A stretch of DNA of 40,344 bases from Myxococcales bacterium (lineage in GTDB: Bacteria > Myxococcota_A > UBA796 > SXON01): assembly GCA_009692605.1 (NCBI GenBank), contig SHYV01000008.1, positions 1-40,344 of the forward strand, in the 5' to 3' direction. Below the pieces are notes generated by a model. The model saw only the letters and a list, made by a program, of their open reading frames with translations. It ran no database searches and was not told the origin of the DNA. Position numbers and translations under genes: made by a program. The number at the start of each line of letters is the position of its first letter. Within the stretch, counting starts at the first letter, position 1. This document shows, one piece after another, positions 1-6,968 of the stretch.

Positions 1-1
1 T

Positions 2-133
2 GAGCTGACCGGGGTGCTGGACCAGTACTACGTCAAGGGGCTCGGTCTGGTGAAAGAGGTCAATGTATTGGCCGACGGCACGGACTTCATGACCCGCGAC
101 ATCGACAGCTGGAGCGGCCTCTCGCCGTACTGA
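2..133 (+). CDS. C-terminal end of an unidentified protein (partial)
   Basis: The open frame enters from the left edge and ends with TGA at 131-133, giving the last 43 residues of a protein. The tail contains a YYVKGLGLVKEV segment. A G-x-G-x-VK ending of this kind is often seen at the C-terminus of secreted or lipoprotein beta-sheet domains, and the lipoprotein at 10214-10933 ends with a similar GVGSVK motif. The function cannot be named from this fragment. The next gene starts 60 nt downstream on the same strand. Confidence 0.6.
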   Translation, partial: ELTGVLDQYYVKGLGLVKEVNVLADGTDFMTRDIDSWSGLSPY

Positions 134-183
134 GCAGCCGATCCCGGCCGCCGATGGACCCGGATCTTGATACCCGGCGGCCC

Positions 184-188
184 GGAGG
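184..188 (+). promoter_or_regulatory. Shine-Dalgarno GGAGG of the CysQ-like gene
   Basis: GGAGG lies 5 nt before ATG 194. It decides the start in favour of 194 over the in-frame ATG at 167, which would place this SD inside the coding region. Confidence 0.65.
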
Positions 189-193
189 TCATC

Positions 194-1018
194 ATGTCCG
201 ACTCGAAGCCCGTACCCGAAGCGCTGCTCGACGAAGCACGGCTCGACGAAGCGCTGCTCGACGAAGCGCTCGCTGCCGCGCGTGCGGCTGCGCTTGAGGC
301 AGGCGCCGCTATACGCGGCTACTATCAGGACTCCTACACGGTGAAGGAGAAAGGCGAGGACAACCCGCTCACCGACGCGGACCTCGCCAGCGACCGCATC
401 ATCGCGGGTCGTCTGAAGCGGGAGGACTGGGGTTGGTTGTCAGAGGAGTCCGTGGACGACCCCGTCCGGCTCACCCGCGACACAGCCTGGATCATCGATC
501 CGTTGGATGGGACCAAGGAGTTCACGCTCGGCATTCCCGAATTCGTGGTCTCCATCGGGCTCGTGCACCGAGGCAGGGCGGTCCTCGGCGTGCTGTACAA
601 CCCGATCACCGAGGAGCTCTTCGCCGGTGCGCTCGGGCGAGGCGCGACGCTGAACGGGGTGTCGTGCCGCGTAAGCGCCCACGGCGGCCTCACGGGGGCG
701 CGCATCGTGTGCTCTCGCACGGAGATGAAGAAGGGCATGTTCGCGGCGTGGACCGACCGGGTCGAGCTGCAGCCGGTCGGGTCGGTCGCCTACAAGTTCG
801 GGAGGGTCGCGGCCGGGCAGGCAGAGGCCACGTTCACCCCCCAGCCGCGGAATGAATGGGACATCTGCGCGGGTGTGGCCGTTGTGCTGGCTGCGGGTGG
901 AAACGCGACCAATCGCCTCGGCGAGGCCTATGTGTTCAACCGGCCGAATCCGCTGGTGGACGGCGTGTGTGCGACCAACGGGTCGGTGCACACCGAGATC
1001 CTCGGGTTGATGGCTTGA
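194..1018 (+). CDS. Inositol monophosphatase-superfamily phosphatase, CysQ-like
   Basis: Predicted Mg2+-dependent, Li+-sensitive phosphatase of the IMPase/FBPase superfamily, 274 aa. Metal-site motifs are in order: an acidic SEES at about 83-86, DPLDGT at 102-107 followed by KEF, and EWDICAG near 220. The Lys directly after DGT is typical of CysQ (3'(2'),5'-bisphosphate nucleotidase, which removes PAP produced in sulfate assimilation) rather than plain inositol monophosphatase; the substrate assignment is inference. The open frame extends up to 167, but ATG 194 is chosen because a good Shine-Dalgarno, GGAGG at 184-188, lies 5 nt upstream. The N-terminus carries three LDEA repeats (residues 11-25) encoded by a direct repeat and not part of the fold. 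The gene ends 44 nt before the next start, probably in one transcript with the MFS gene. Confidence 0.85.
   Translation: MSDSKPVPEALLDEARLDEALLDEALAAARAAALEAGAAIRGYYQDSYTVKEKGEDNPLTDADLASDRIIAGRLKREDWGWLSEESVDDPVRLTRDTAWIIDPLDGTKEFTLGIPEFVVSIGLVHRGRAVLGVLYNPITEELFAGALGRGATLNGVSCRVSAHGGLTGARIVCSRTEMKKGMFAAWTDRVELQPVGSVAYKFGRVAAGQAEATFTPQPRNEWDICAGVAVVLAAGGNATNRLGEAYVFNRPNPLVDGVCATNGSVHTEILGLMA
221..267 (+). repeat. 17-bp direct repeat inside the CysQ-like gene
   Basis: The 17 bases at 221-237 recur exactly at 251-267, and a shorter copy of the core (ctcgacgaagc) sits between them. It encodes LLDEA-RLDEA-LLDEA. The repeat keeps frame, so copy-number change in steps of 15 or 30 bases would alter only the N-terminal extension. 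Confidence 0.8.
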
Positions 1019-1062
1019 GCGGCGCGGCGAGCCAGCAGCTCCCAGCCGGGGGCCGCCGCGCC

Positions 1063-2271
1063 ATGGGCGTTCTATTCCTCACCGTCGTACTCGACCTCGT
1101 GGGCTTCGGAATCGTCATCCCGCTGCAGACGTTTTTTGCCCTGCAGTTCAAGGCGACCCCGCTCCAGATCACGATGCTGATGACTTGCTACTCGCTGGCG
1201 CAGTTCGTCGCTGCTCCGATCTGGGGGCAGCTCTCTGACCGATTCGGCCGGCGTCCGATGCTGCTCGCCAGCATCGCCATGACCTCGGTCATGCTCGCGG
1301 GCTTCGCGAGCTCCACCTCGCTCGCCATGCTGTTCGTCTTCCGCACGCTCCACGGCATCATGACCGCCAACATCCCCATCGCGCAGGCCTGCGTGGCGGA
1401 CCTCACTACGCGGGAGAACAGGGCCAAGGGAATGGGGATGATCGGCGCCGCCTTCGGCATCGGGTTCACCCTCGGCCCGTTCATCGGCGGCGAGTTCGCG
1501 ACCGACGCGGACGGGGCCCCCACCCTCTCCACGCCGATCTGGATCGCGGCAGGGCTCTCGGTGCTTAACTTCGCCTTGGCGACCCTCTTCCTGCCCGAGA
1601 CGCGCCCTGCCCGCTCGCCCGCGGGTGACAACTCTACCGCTGCGGGCGCCCCTGCTGGACCCCACCGCTCCATTGCGCTCACCGCCATGGTGGACGCGCT
1701 GCGCCACCCGGTAGTCGGGCTCTGCGTGCTGCTCACCTTCGTGCAGGTCTTCGCCTTCTCGATGATGGAATCGTGCTTCACCCTGTTTGCGCATGATGTG
1801 CACGGGCTGGAGCCGAAGGACGTCGGGCGCATGTTCGGTATGGTCGGCGTGGTGAGCATCGTCGTGCAGGGCGGGCTGATCGGTCGGCTCGTCAAGCGCT
1901 ACGGCGAGCGGCCGCTTGTGCCGATCGGGTTGTCCCTGGTCGGCGTGGGGACCGCGCTGTTGCCCTCAGCGCCGATCGGCGCTCCGCTCTTCATCGCGTT
2001 TGGCGTCATGGGGCTAGGCCAGTCGCTGGTGAACCCGTCGCTCTCGGCGCTGATCTCCAAATCGGCTGGCGTGGACGAGCAGGGCCGGACGCTCGGCGCC
2101 GCCCAGTCGATGAGCGCCCTGGCTCGCGCGTTCGGGCCTGCGTTCGGCGGCTTTCTGTACGGTGCCGCGGGCTCCGGCATGCCGTTCTACTTCAGCGGGC
2201 TGCTGCTGCTGTCCGGGGTCGCGCTGGCGATTCCGGCCACGGCTCGGGCGAGCCGGACCGCGGCCGGCTGA
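1063..2271 (+). CDS. Major facilitator superfamily exporter (DHA1/TetA-like)
   Basis: A 402-aa integral inner-membrane protein with about 12 hydrophobic segments. The first helix holds LDLVGFGIVIP, the TetA-like opening. The loop after helix 2 holds motif A, GQLSDRFGRRP (55-65). A hydrophilic, Ala/Pro/Gly-rich central loop near 185-207 separates the two six-helix halves. This layout fits proton-driven drug/H+ antiporters of the DHA1 group; the exported compound cannot be deduced. The start is set at ATG 1063 because the first helix begins there. TTG 1015, overlapping the upstream stop (TTGA), is an alternative that would add 16 polar residues. The gene is convergent with glgC, and the two stop codons abut. 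Confidence 0.85.
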   Translation: MGVLFLTVVLDLVGFGIVIPLQTFFALQFKATPLQITMLMTCYSLAQFVAAPIWGQLSDRFGRRPMLLASIAMTSVMLAGFASSTSLAMLFVFRTLHGIMTANIPIAQACVADLTTRENRAKGMGMIGAAFGIGFTLGPFIGGEFATDADGAPTLSTPIWIAAGLSVLNFALATLFLPETRPARSPAGDNSTAAGAPAGPHRSIALTAMVDALRHPVVGLCVLLTFVQVFAFSMMESCFTLFAHDVHGLEPKDVGRMFGMVGVVSIVVQGGLIGRLVKRYGERPLVPIGLSLVGVGTALLPSAPIGAPLFIAFGVMGLGQSLVNPSLSALISKSAGVDEQGRTLGAAQSMSALARAFGPAFGGFLYGAAGSGMPFYFSGLLLLSGVALAIPATARASRTAAG

Positions 2272-3546
2272 TCAGACCACGGTCCCCGGCTTCACGGTCG
2301 CGTCTTTGGGCACGATCACGATGCCATCGCGTAAGTACCACCCATCTCCGTCTTCATCCGGACGGTCGGGTGCGCCCCGAATGATAGCACCCTCGCCGAT
2401 GCGGGCGTTCTTGTCGAGGATCGCGCGCTCGACGATGGCTCCCGGACCTACGCCGGCCGCCTCGATCCCGCGGCTCTTGTTGGCGGCGCGGACGGCGTCG
2501 TTCTCGTAGTAGTCAGCGCCCATCATGATGACGTCCTTGAGCTCGGCACCGCGCTGGATGCGGGAGCGAATGCCGATGACGCTCCCCTCCACCGACGCTC
2601 CCTGGATCAGGCAGCCGTCCGAGACGATGCTCTGCCGTACGCGCGCGTCGAGGAACTTCGAGGCCGGGAGGAACCGCTGTCGGGCGTAGATTGGCCCGGT
2701 CTCGTGGAAGATCCGGAACTCGGGGTCTTCCATGGTCAGCGCGAGATTGGCTTCGAAAAAGCTGGAGATGGTCCCGATGTCGCGCCAGTAGCCCTTGAAC
2801 AGGTGTGCGCCGAGCTTGTGATTGCCGAGCATCATCGGCAGGATGTCGTTGCCGAAATCCAACAGCGTCGGGTCTTGCAGCAGCGCTTGGAGCACATCGA
2901 ACCGGAACACGTACACGCCCATGCTGGCGAGGTACTCGTCCTTGGGGAGACCCCAGAGCGCGCGCAGCTCCTCGGGTGGGGCGAGGTCGGAGATGTCTTC
3001 GTCTGCCTTTGGCTTTTCCTTGAAGTTGGTGATGAACCCCTTGGTGTCGGCGGACAGCACGCCGAACCCGGTGCAGTCGCGACGCGGCACCGGGATGACG
3101 CTCACCGTGGCGTCGGCGCCGCTGTCCACGTGGCGCTTTACGATCTCGCGGTAGTCCATCCGGTACAGGTGGTCGCCGGACAGGATGAGCAGGTGCTCGC
3201 ACCCCCACGCCGCGAGCCGTCGCAGCTGCTTGCGGACGGCGTCGGCTGTGCCCTGGTACCAGTCCATCGACTCGTCGGTCTGTTCGGCGGCCAGAACCTC
3301 GATCAGCCCCTGGCTGAACATGTCGAAATGGTAGGTGTTCGACACGTGGGCATTGAGCGAGGCCGAGTTGAACTGGGTGAGCACGGCGATGTGCCTGTAC
3401 CCGGAGTTGATCGCGTTCGACAACGGGATGTCGATCAGTCGGTACTTGCCCGCGACCGGCACGGCGGGCTTCGCGCGGTGCGCGGTGAGAGGAAAGAGGC
3501 GGCTTCCTCGGCCTCCGCCCAGAATCACGGTGTAGACTCGCGGCAT
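2272..3546 (-). CDS. glgC: Glucose-1-phosphate adenylyltransferase
   Basis: ADP-glucose pyrophosphorylase: ATP + glucose-1-phosphate to ADP-glucose + PPi, the committed step of bacterial glycogen synthesis. 424 aa, normal for the family. The nucleotidyltransferase domain shows GGGRGSRLFPLT (10-21), the conserved KPAVPVAGKYRLIDIPLSN block (26-44), YQGTADAV (97-104), SGDHLYRMDY (123-132) and FKEKPK (175-180). The C-terminal third is the left-handed beta-helix that carries allosteric control. The open frame runs up to 3750, but MPRVYTVILGGG is the family N-terminus, and GGAG lies 9 nt before this ATG. The start codon overlaps the ATG of the divergent lipoprotein gene by 2 nt, so the glgC promoter must lie inside that gene. 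No other glycogen gene is in the window. Confidence 0.95.
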   Translation of the reverse strand: MPRVYTVILGGGRGSRLFPLTAHRAKPAVPVAGKYRLIDIPLSNAINSGYRHIAVLTQFNSASLNAHVSNTYHFDMFSQGLIEVLAAEQTDESMDWYQGTADAVRKQLRRLAAWGCEHLLILSGDHLYRMDYREIVKRHVDSGADATVSVIPVPRRDCTGFGVLSADTKGFITNFKEKPKADEDISDLAPPEELRALWGLPKDEYLASMGVYVFRFDVLQALLQDPTLLDFGNDILPMMLGNHKLGAHLFKGYWRDIGTISSFFEANLALTMEDPEFRIFHETGPIYARQRFLPASKFLDARVRQSIVSDGCLIQGASVEGSVIGIRSRIQRGAELKDVIMMGADYYENDAVRAANKSRGIEAAGVGPGAIVERAILDKNARIGEGAIIRGAPDRPDEDGDGWYLRDGIVIVPKDATVKPGTVV

Positions 3547-5008
3547 GGGTTCTCGCTCCGGATCGGGTTTAGCAGGAAACGGCCGCGACTGCGGCGGGGG
3601 CCTTGCCCCGAGCGCCAGACGAGCCGGGGTATCGCGGGGTCTGGGGGGCCTCGTCGGGCTTGCGAGCATCGTGTGGCTCGGCGCGTGCAAGCCGGTGTGT
3701 AGCGGCGCGACCTGCGCTGATCGCTTCAGCGTGTCGGACGTGTGGGGCATCCCTCGGGCGACCGAGCCTGTGGTGCCGGAAGCTGCCTCGGGGCATATTG
3801 CCGGTCAGGACGGGGACGGGAGACGGAGGAGCGTGGCGCGCGGGGGGGATCAGGCATTGCTGGTGGGTGTACCGGATGCCTCACGCGTCACGCTGTATGG
3901 CGCTGCTTTTTACCTCGGAACCGCCGACGCGGAGATTGACGGCGAGCCGGGAGACGGGTTCGGGGCCGCGGTGTCTTCGGGCGAGCGGCTGGTGGTCGGC
4001 GCCCCCGGGGTCGGGGATGGCCCCTCCCTGCCGTCCATTGGCCGGGTCTACGTGTTTCCGTGGGCGCTGCCCGAGGCCGGGAGCAGCCTCGCGGACGCGG
4101 TCCAGACCGTCGATGGCTCGAACGCCGCGGACGGGTTCGGCAGCGTGGTTGCGGCCTGTGGGGACGTCGATGGGGATGGTGTGGTGGATGCGCTTGGGGC
4201 CGCGCCGAACGCTGGGGATCTCGCGGGCCGGGTGGTGCTGATCCCCGGTGGGGTGGGGCTCGGCCGCTCCGCCAACGACCTTCAAGGTTGGAGCGGGAGC
4301 GCGCCCGGAGCCTGGCTGGGCAGCGCGCTGGGGTGTGGAGACTTCGACGGGGACGGTCTGGATGACGCGGTGATCGGTGAACCGTATGCTGCCGGGGCCA
4401 CCGAAGCGGCGGCGGGCGTGGTGCGCATCGAGGGGCGTGACGGGCAGGTGCTCCGGCTGGAGGGTCGGCACGGCGATGGGTACTTCGGGTCGAGCCTCGC
4501 GGTCGGCGACGTGGACGCGGACGGCGTGCTGGATCTGGTGGTGGGAGCCAGCGGGCGCCCCTCCGCCGCTGCCGATGCGGACGACCTTGGCGGTGTCGTT
4601 CATGTCTACACTGGCGCGTCTCTAAGGGCAGCGAGCGTCGGCCTGCTGCCCTCGGCGCGGATCGCGGCCGCCGCCACCCTCACGGGGGACAACCCGCGGG
4701 GTCGATTCGGGGACACCGTCGCCATTGGGGATGTGGACGCCGACGGCGTGGCGGACATTCTGGTAGGCGCGCCGGGCTCGAACACCGGCAACACCGGTGA
4801 GGTCGGTGCTCAGGCCGGCGCGATGTACGTCTTCCTCGGCCCGTTCGGGGTTCACCCGACCGTGCACGACGAACGTGGGCCCGCGGACGCGGCGTTGTCG
4901 GTGCAGGGGTCCCGGGTCTACCAGCGGGTCGGCGAGGCCGGGGTGCTCGTGGATCTCGACCAGTCCGAGGGCGATGACCTGCTGTTCACCACGCGGGAGG
5001 AGCCGTGA
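3545..5008 (+). CDS. FG-GAP (integrin-like beta-propeller) lipoprotein
   Basis: A 487-aa predicted lipoprotein. An Arg-containing n-region is followed by a hydrophobic stretch and a lipobox ending W-LGAC with Cys48. The mature part holds about five FG-GAP repeats, each pairing a G-x-x-FG-x-x-V strand with a calcium-binding D-x-D-x-DG loop and a VVGAP or LVGAP turn (for example GDVDGDGVVDALGAAP and GDVDADGVADILVGAP). Such repeats fold into a calcium-bound beta-propeller used for surface binding; the partner is unknown. ATG 3545 shares two bases with the ATG of glgC on the other strand. It is the only ATG before the lipobox and gives an unusually long n-region, so the start is less certain than the body. 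Its end overlaps the next gene through GTGA. Confidence 0.8.
   Translation: MGSRSGSGLAGNGRDCGGGLAPSARRAGVSRGLGGLVGLASIVWLGACKPVCSGATCADRFSVSDVWGIPRATEPVVPEAASGHIAGQDGDGRRRSVARGGDQALLVGVPDASRVTLYGAAFYLGTADAEIDGEPGDGFGAAVSSGERLVVGAPGVGDGPSLPSIGRVYVFPWALPEAGSSLADAVQTVDGSNAADGFGSVVAACGDVDGDGVVDALGAAPNAGDLAGRVVLIPGGVGLGRSANDLQGWSGSAPGAWLGSALGCGDFDGDGLDDAVIGEPYAAGATEAAAGVVRIEGRDGQVLRLEGRHGDGYFGSSLAVGDVDADGVLDLVVGASGRPSAAADADDLGGVVHVYTGASLRAASVGLLPSARIAAAATLTGDNPRGRFGDTVAIGDVDADGVADILVGAPGSNTGNTGEVGAQAGAMYVFLGPFGVHPTVHDERGPADAALSVQGSRVYQRVGEAGVLVDLDQSEGDDLLFTTREEP
4996..5000 (+). promoter_or_regulatory. Shine-Dalgarno for the GTG-started lipoprotein gene
   Basis: GGAGG lies 4 nt before GTG 5005, inside the end of the upstream gene. 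It supports the GTG start and translational coupling through the GTGA overlap. Confidence 0.6.
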
Positions 5009-5469
5009 CGCGACTGCTCCTCGCGGGGCTCCTGGGCTGTGTGGAGGCGGCGAGGCCTGACATTGTCGCCGCGGATTCATGTCCCGGCGCTCCGGTCGCT
5101 GAGATCTCCCGGTCACAACGAGACGGCATCGACCTGCTTGAGATCGAGCTGGCCGGCGATGGCGAATTCGGGCTCGGCCTTTCCAGCCCGGACTGGGAAG
5201 GGGAGTCGTGCCACGGGCCGTACTCCGGCACGTGCGCGTTTTTCGATGGCCGGACCCTCGCGCTGCAGACGGTGGACACCACAGACGAAGTCGTCGTAGG
5301 CACGAGCACATGGTTCACGCAGGACCGGTTCTCCGCATGGGCCGTCTACTATGGCTACGACCTCGGGCCGCGCGATACTTCGGGCCTCGGTCTGGGCTGG
5401 GCGGCCTGCGTCGGCTCCGGCTACCCCGACTGCTGCACGCGCGATAGCCCTGCGACTTCCAGAAGGTAG
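5005..5469 (+). CDS. Small lipoprotein of unknown function
   Basis: 154 aa, starting with GTG 5005, which overlaps the TGA of the FG-GAP gene (GTGA). The first 12 residues form a very short lipoprotein signal, hydrophobic LLLAGLLG ending in a lipobox LLGC with Cys12. The mature part has several Cys, including paired Cys near the C-terminus (DCC), and many aromatic residues, which suggests a disulfide-bonded beta-rich domain. I recognise no family. The overlap with the FG-GAP lipoprotein implies that the two are made together and may act on the same surface, which is inference. Confidence 0.65.
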   Translation: MTRLLLAGLLGCVEAARPDIVAADSCPGAPVAEISRSQRDGIDLLEIELAGDGEFGLGLSSPDWEGESCHGPYSGTCAFFDGRTLALQTVDTTDEVVVGTSTWFTQDRFSAWAVYYGYDLGPRDTSGLGLGWAACVGSGYPDCCTRDSPATSRR

Positions 5470-5475
5470 GTCCCG

Positions 5476-5973
5476 ATGTCCACCGTCCACACCCTCGAAG
5501 GCGACCTCATCGATCGCGGTGGCCGCTACGCTATCGTCGTCGCCCGCTTCAACGACTTCATCACCGGACGCCTGCTCGAGGGCGCGCTGGATTTCCTTCG
5601 CAGGCATGGTGTCCCCGAATCGGCGATCACCGTCGTCTGGGTGCCCGGCGCGTTCGAGCTCCCGATCGTGTGCAGGGCGCTCGTCAAGGCGGACCGGCAC
5701 GACGCGGTCATCGCGCTTGGCGCGGTGATCCGCGGTTCGACGGCGCATTTCGACTACGTCGCCGGGGAGGCCGCGAAGGGCATCTCCGCGGCGGGCGCCG
5801 GCGTCGTGCCGGTCATCTTCGGCGTCCTGACTACCGATACCATCGAGCAGGCTATCGAGCGCGCCGGGTCGAAGATGGGCAACAAGGGCGGAGAGGCCGC
5901 GGGGACGGCGATCGAGATGGTCAACCTCTTGCGGGCGCTCGGGGCAACAGGCCCGGTCGGGGTCGGGCGATGA
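5476..5973 (+). CDS. ribH: 6,7-dimethyl-8-ribityllumazine synthase
   Basis: Penultimate step of riboflavin synthesis: condenses 5-amino-6-ribitylaminouracil with 3,4-dihydroxy-2-butanone 4-phosphate. 165 aa, normal length. Visible family motifs are [28 protein letters not shown] (holding the catalytic His region), [15 protein letters not shown] and the C-terminal GNKGGEAA. The start ATG 5476 has an AGAAGGTAGG purine stretch upstream. The stop overlaps the nusB start (ATGA), the classical ribH-nusB pair. The other rib genes are not in the window. Confidence 0.96.
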   Translation: MSTVHTLEGDLIDRGGRYAIVVARFNDFITGRLLEGALDFLRRHGVPESAITVVWVPGAFELPIVCRALVKADRHDAVIALGAVIRGSTAHFDYVAGEAAKGISAAGAGVVPVIFGVLTTDTIEQAIERAGSKMGNKGGEAAGTAIEMVNLLRALGATGPVGVGR

Positions 5974-6428
5974 TGCCGAGCCGTCGCCGTTCGCGGGAGT
6001 TCGCGATGCAGGCGCTCTACGCGGTGGACATCGGCCAGAGCGCTGGGCCCGCCGCGGTGTCGTCGCTGTGGGCCGCCATGGTGGATGGGCTCCCCGAGTC
6101 GAGCGGCCTTGAGGCGGAGGCGGCTACCCCGGAGGAGATCGAGTTCGCGCAGGCGCTGGTTCGGGGCGTGTTGGAAGACATGCCCGCGCTCGACGCGAAG
6201 ATCGAGGCGGCGAGCACCAACTGGCGGCTTCCGCGCATGCCGGGCGTGGATCGGAACATCATCCGGGTGGGTGCATGGGAGCTCCTGCACCGGGAGGTGC
6301 CGACCCCGGTGGTGATCAACGAGGCGCTTGAGATCGCCAAGCGCTACGGTGGTGCCGAGTCTCGGGCGTTCGTGAACGGGATCCTGGACCGCATCGCCCA
6401 CGAGGCCGGGCGTGGCCGGAAGCGCTGA
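5970..6428 (+). CDS. nusB: Transcription antitermination protein NusB
   Basis: NusB binds boxA RNA with NusE (S10) and supports rRNA transcription antitermination. 152 aa, all-helical, normal length. It opens with [17 protein letters not shown], the typical Arg-rich RNA-binding start, and ends with [30 protein letters not shown] and [16 protein letters not shown] 5970 overlaps the ribH stop; a second ATG at 5973 is an equally possible start differing by one residue. The 3' end overlaps the mazG-like gene by 17 nt. Confidence 0.95.
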   Translation: MMPSRRRSREFAMQALYAVDIGQSAGPAAVSSLWAAMVDGLPESSGLEAEAATPEEIEFAQALVRGVLEDMPALDAKIEAASTNWRLPRMPGVDRNIIRVGAWELLHREVPTPVVINEALEIAKRYGGAESRAFVNGILDRIAHEAGRGRKR

Positions 6429-6777
6429 ACGCGCGCCCCCGCGCACCATCGGCCAGATTCAGGCCCACATTGACGTGTGGATACAAGAGAACGGGGGCTA
6501 CTGGCCGCCGTTGTCCATGCTCGCGCGGCTGACCGAGGAGACAGGTGAGGTCGCGCGCGAGTACAACCACCGGTTCGGGTCGAAGCAGAAAAAAGGCAGC
6601 GAAGGCGGGGCTGATCTTGGGACTCCTGCCGCGAAGGAGGAGGTCGCCTCCGAGCTCGGCGATGTGCTGTTCATCCTGTTGTGCATGGCGAACCAGCAGG
6701 GGATCGACATGGACGAGGCCTTCGCTGGCGTGATGGAGAAGCTCAAAGTGCGGGACGCCGGACGGTTTTCTGGGTGA
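6412..6777 (+). CDS. MazG-like nucleotide pyrophosphohydrolase
   Basis: 121 aa, a single MazG-type domain. Members hydrolyse (d)NTPs to monophosphate and pyrophosphate in nucleotide-pool cleaning. The four-helix metal site is visible: LTEETGEVARE supplies the E-E-x-x-E half (about 43-53), and EEVASELGDVLFILL supplies the E-x-x-x-D half (about 82-96). A glycine/lysine-rich insert between them is common in the YpjD-like branch. It starts with GTG 6412 inside nusB (17-nt overlap, different frame), so it belongs to the ribH-nusB transcript. Substrate specificity is not visible. Confidence 0.85.
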   Translation: MAGSAERAPPRTIGQIQAHIDVWIQENGGYWPPLSMLARLTEETGEVAREYNHRFGSKQKKGSEGGADLGTPAAKEEVASELGDVLFILLCMANQQGIDMDEAFAGVMEKLKVRDAGRFSG

Positions 6778-6856
6778 TCTGGCTCTGACCTAGCATCCCC
6801 ATGGGGTGTATACGTCGCTTCTCTCAGGGATGTGACGCGGTAATCGTCCCGCGGCA

Positions 6857-6886
6857 TTGACATGTGGCCCGCCTCACGGGTACGAT
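6857..6886 (+). promoter_or_regulatory. Sigma-70-type promoter of the MopE-repeat lipoprotein
   Basis: A perfect -35 TTGACA (6857-6862) is followed by an 18-nt spacer and TACGAT (6881-6886) as -10. Transcription would start near 6893 and give a leader of about 75 nt before ATG 6969. It lies in the 191-nt gap after the mazG-like gene, the only real intergenic gap in this part, and that gap holds no other signal apart from a CCCCATGGGG palindrome at 6796-6805. Confidence 0.65.
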
Positions 6887-6968
6887 CTCGGTGGCCGTCA
6901 CTGTGTGTGGTGCGACATCCAGCGTGCTGTCGTCCCTCGTCCCGCACGCCACCCTTCTCGGAGACTGA

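Noticed and set aside
2704-3702. 332-aa plus-strand ORF opposite glgC
   Set aside because: glgC motifs are unambiguous on the other strand; the ORF has no family features.
6796-6805. CCCCATGGGG palindrome as an operator
   Set aside because: Single short palindrome far from the promoter at 6857; no second copy.
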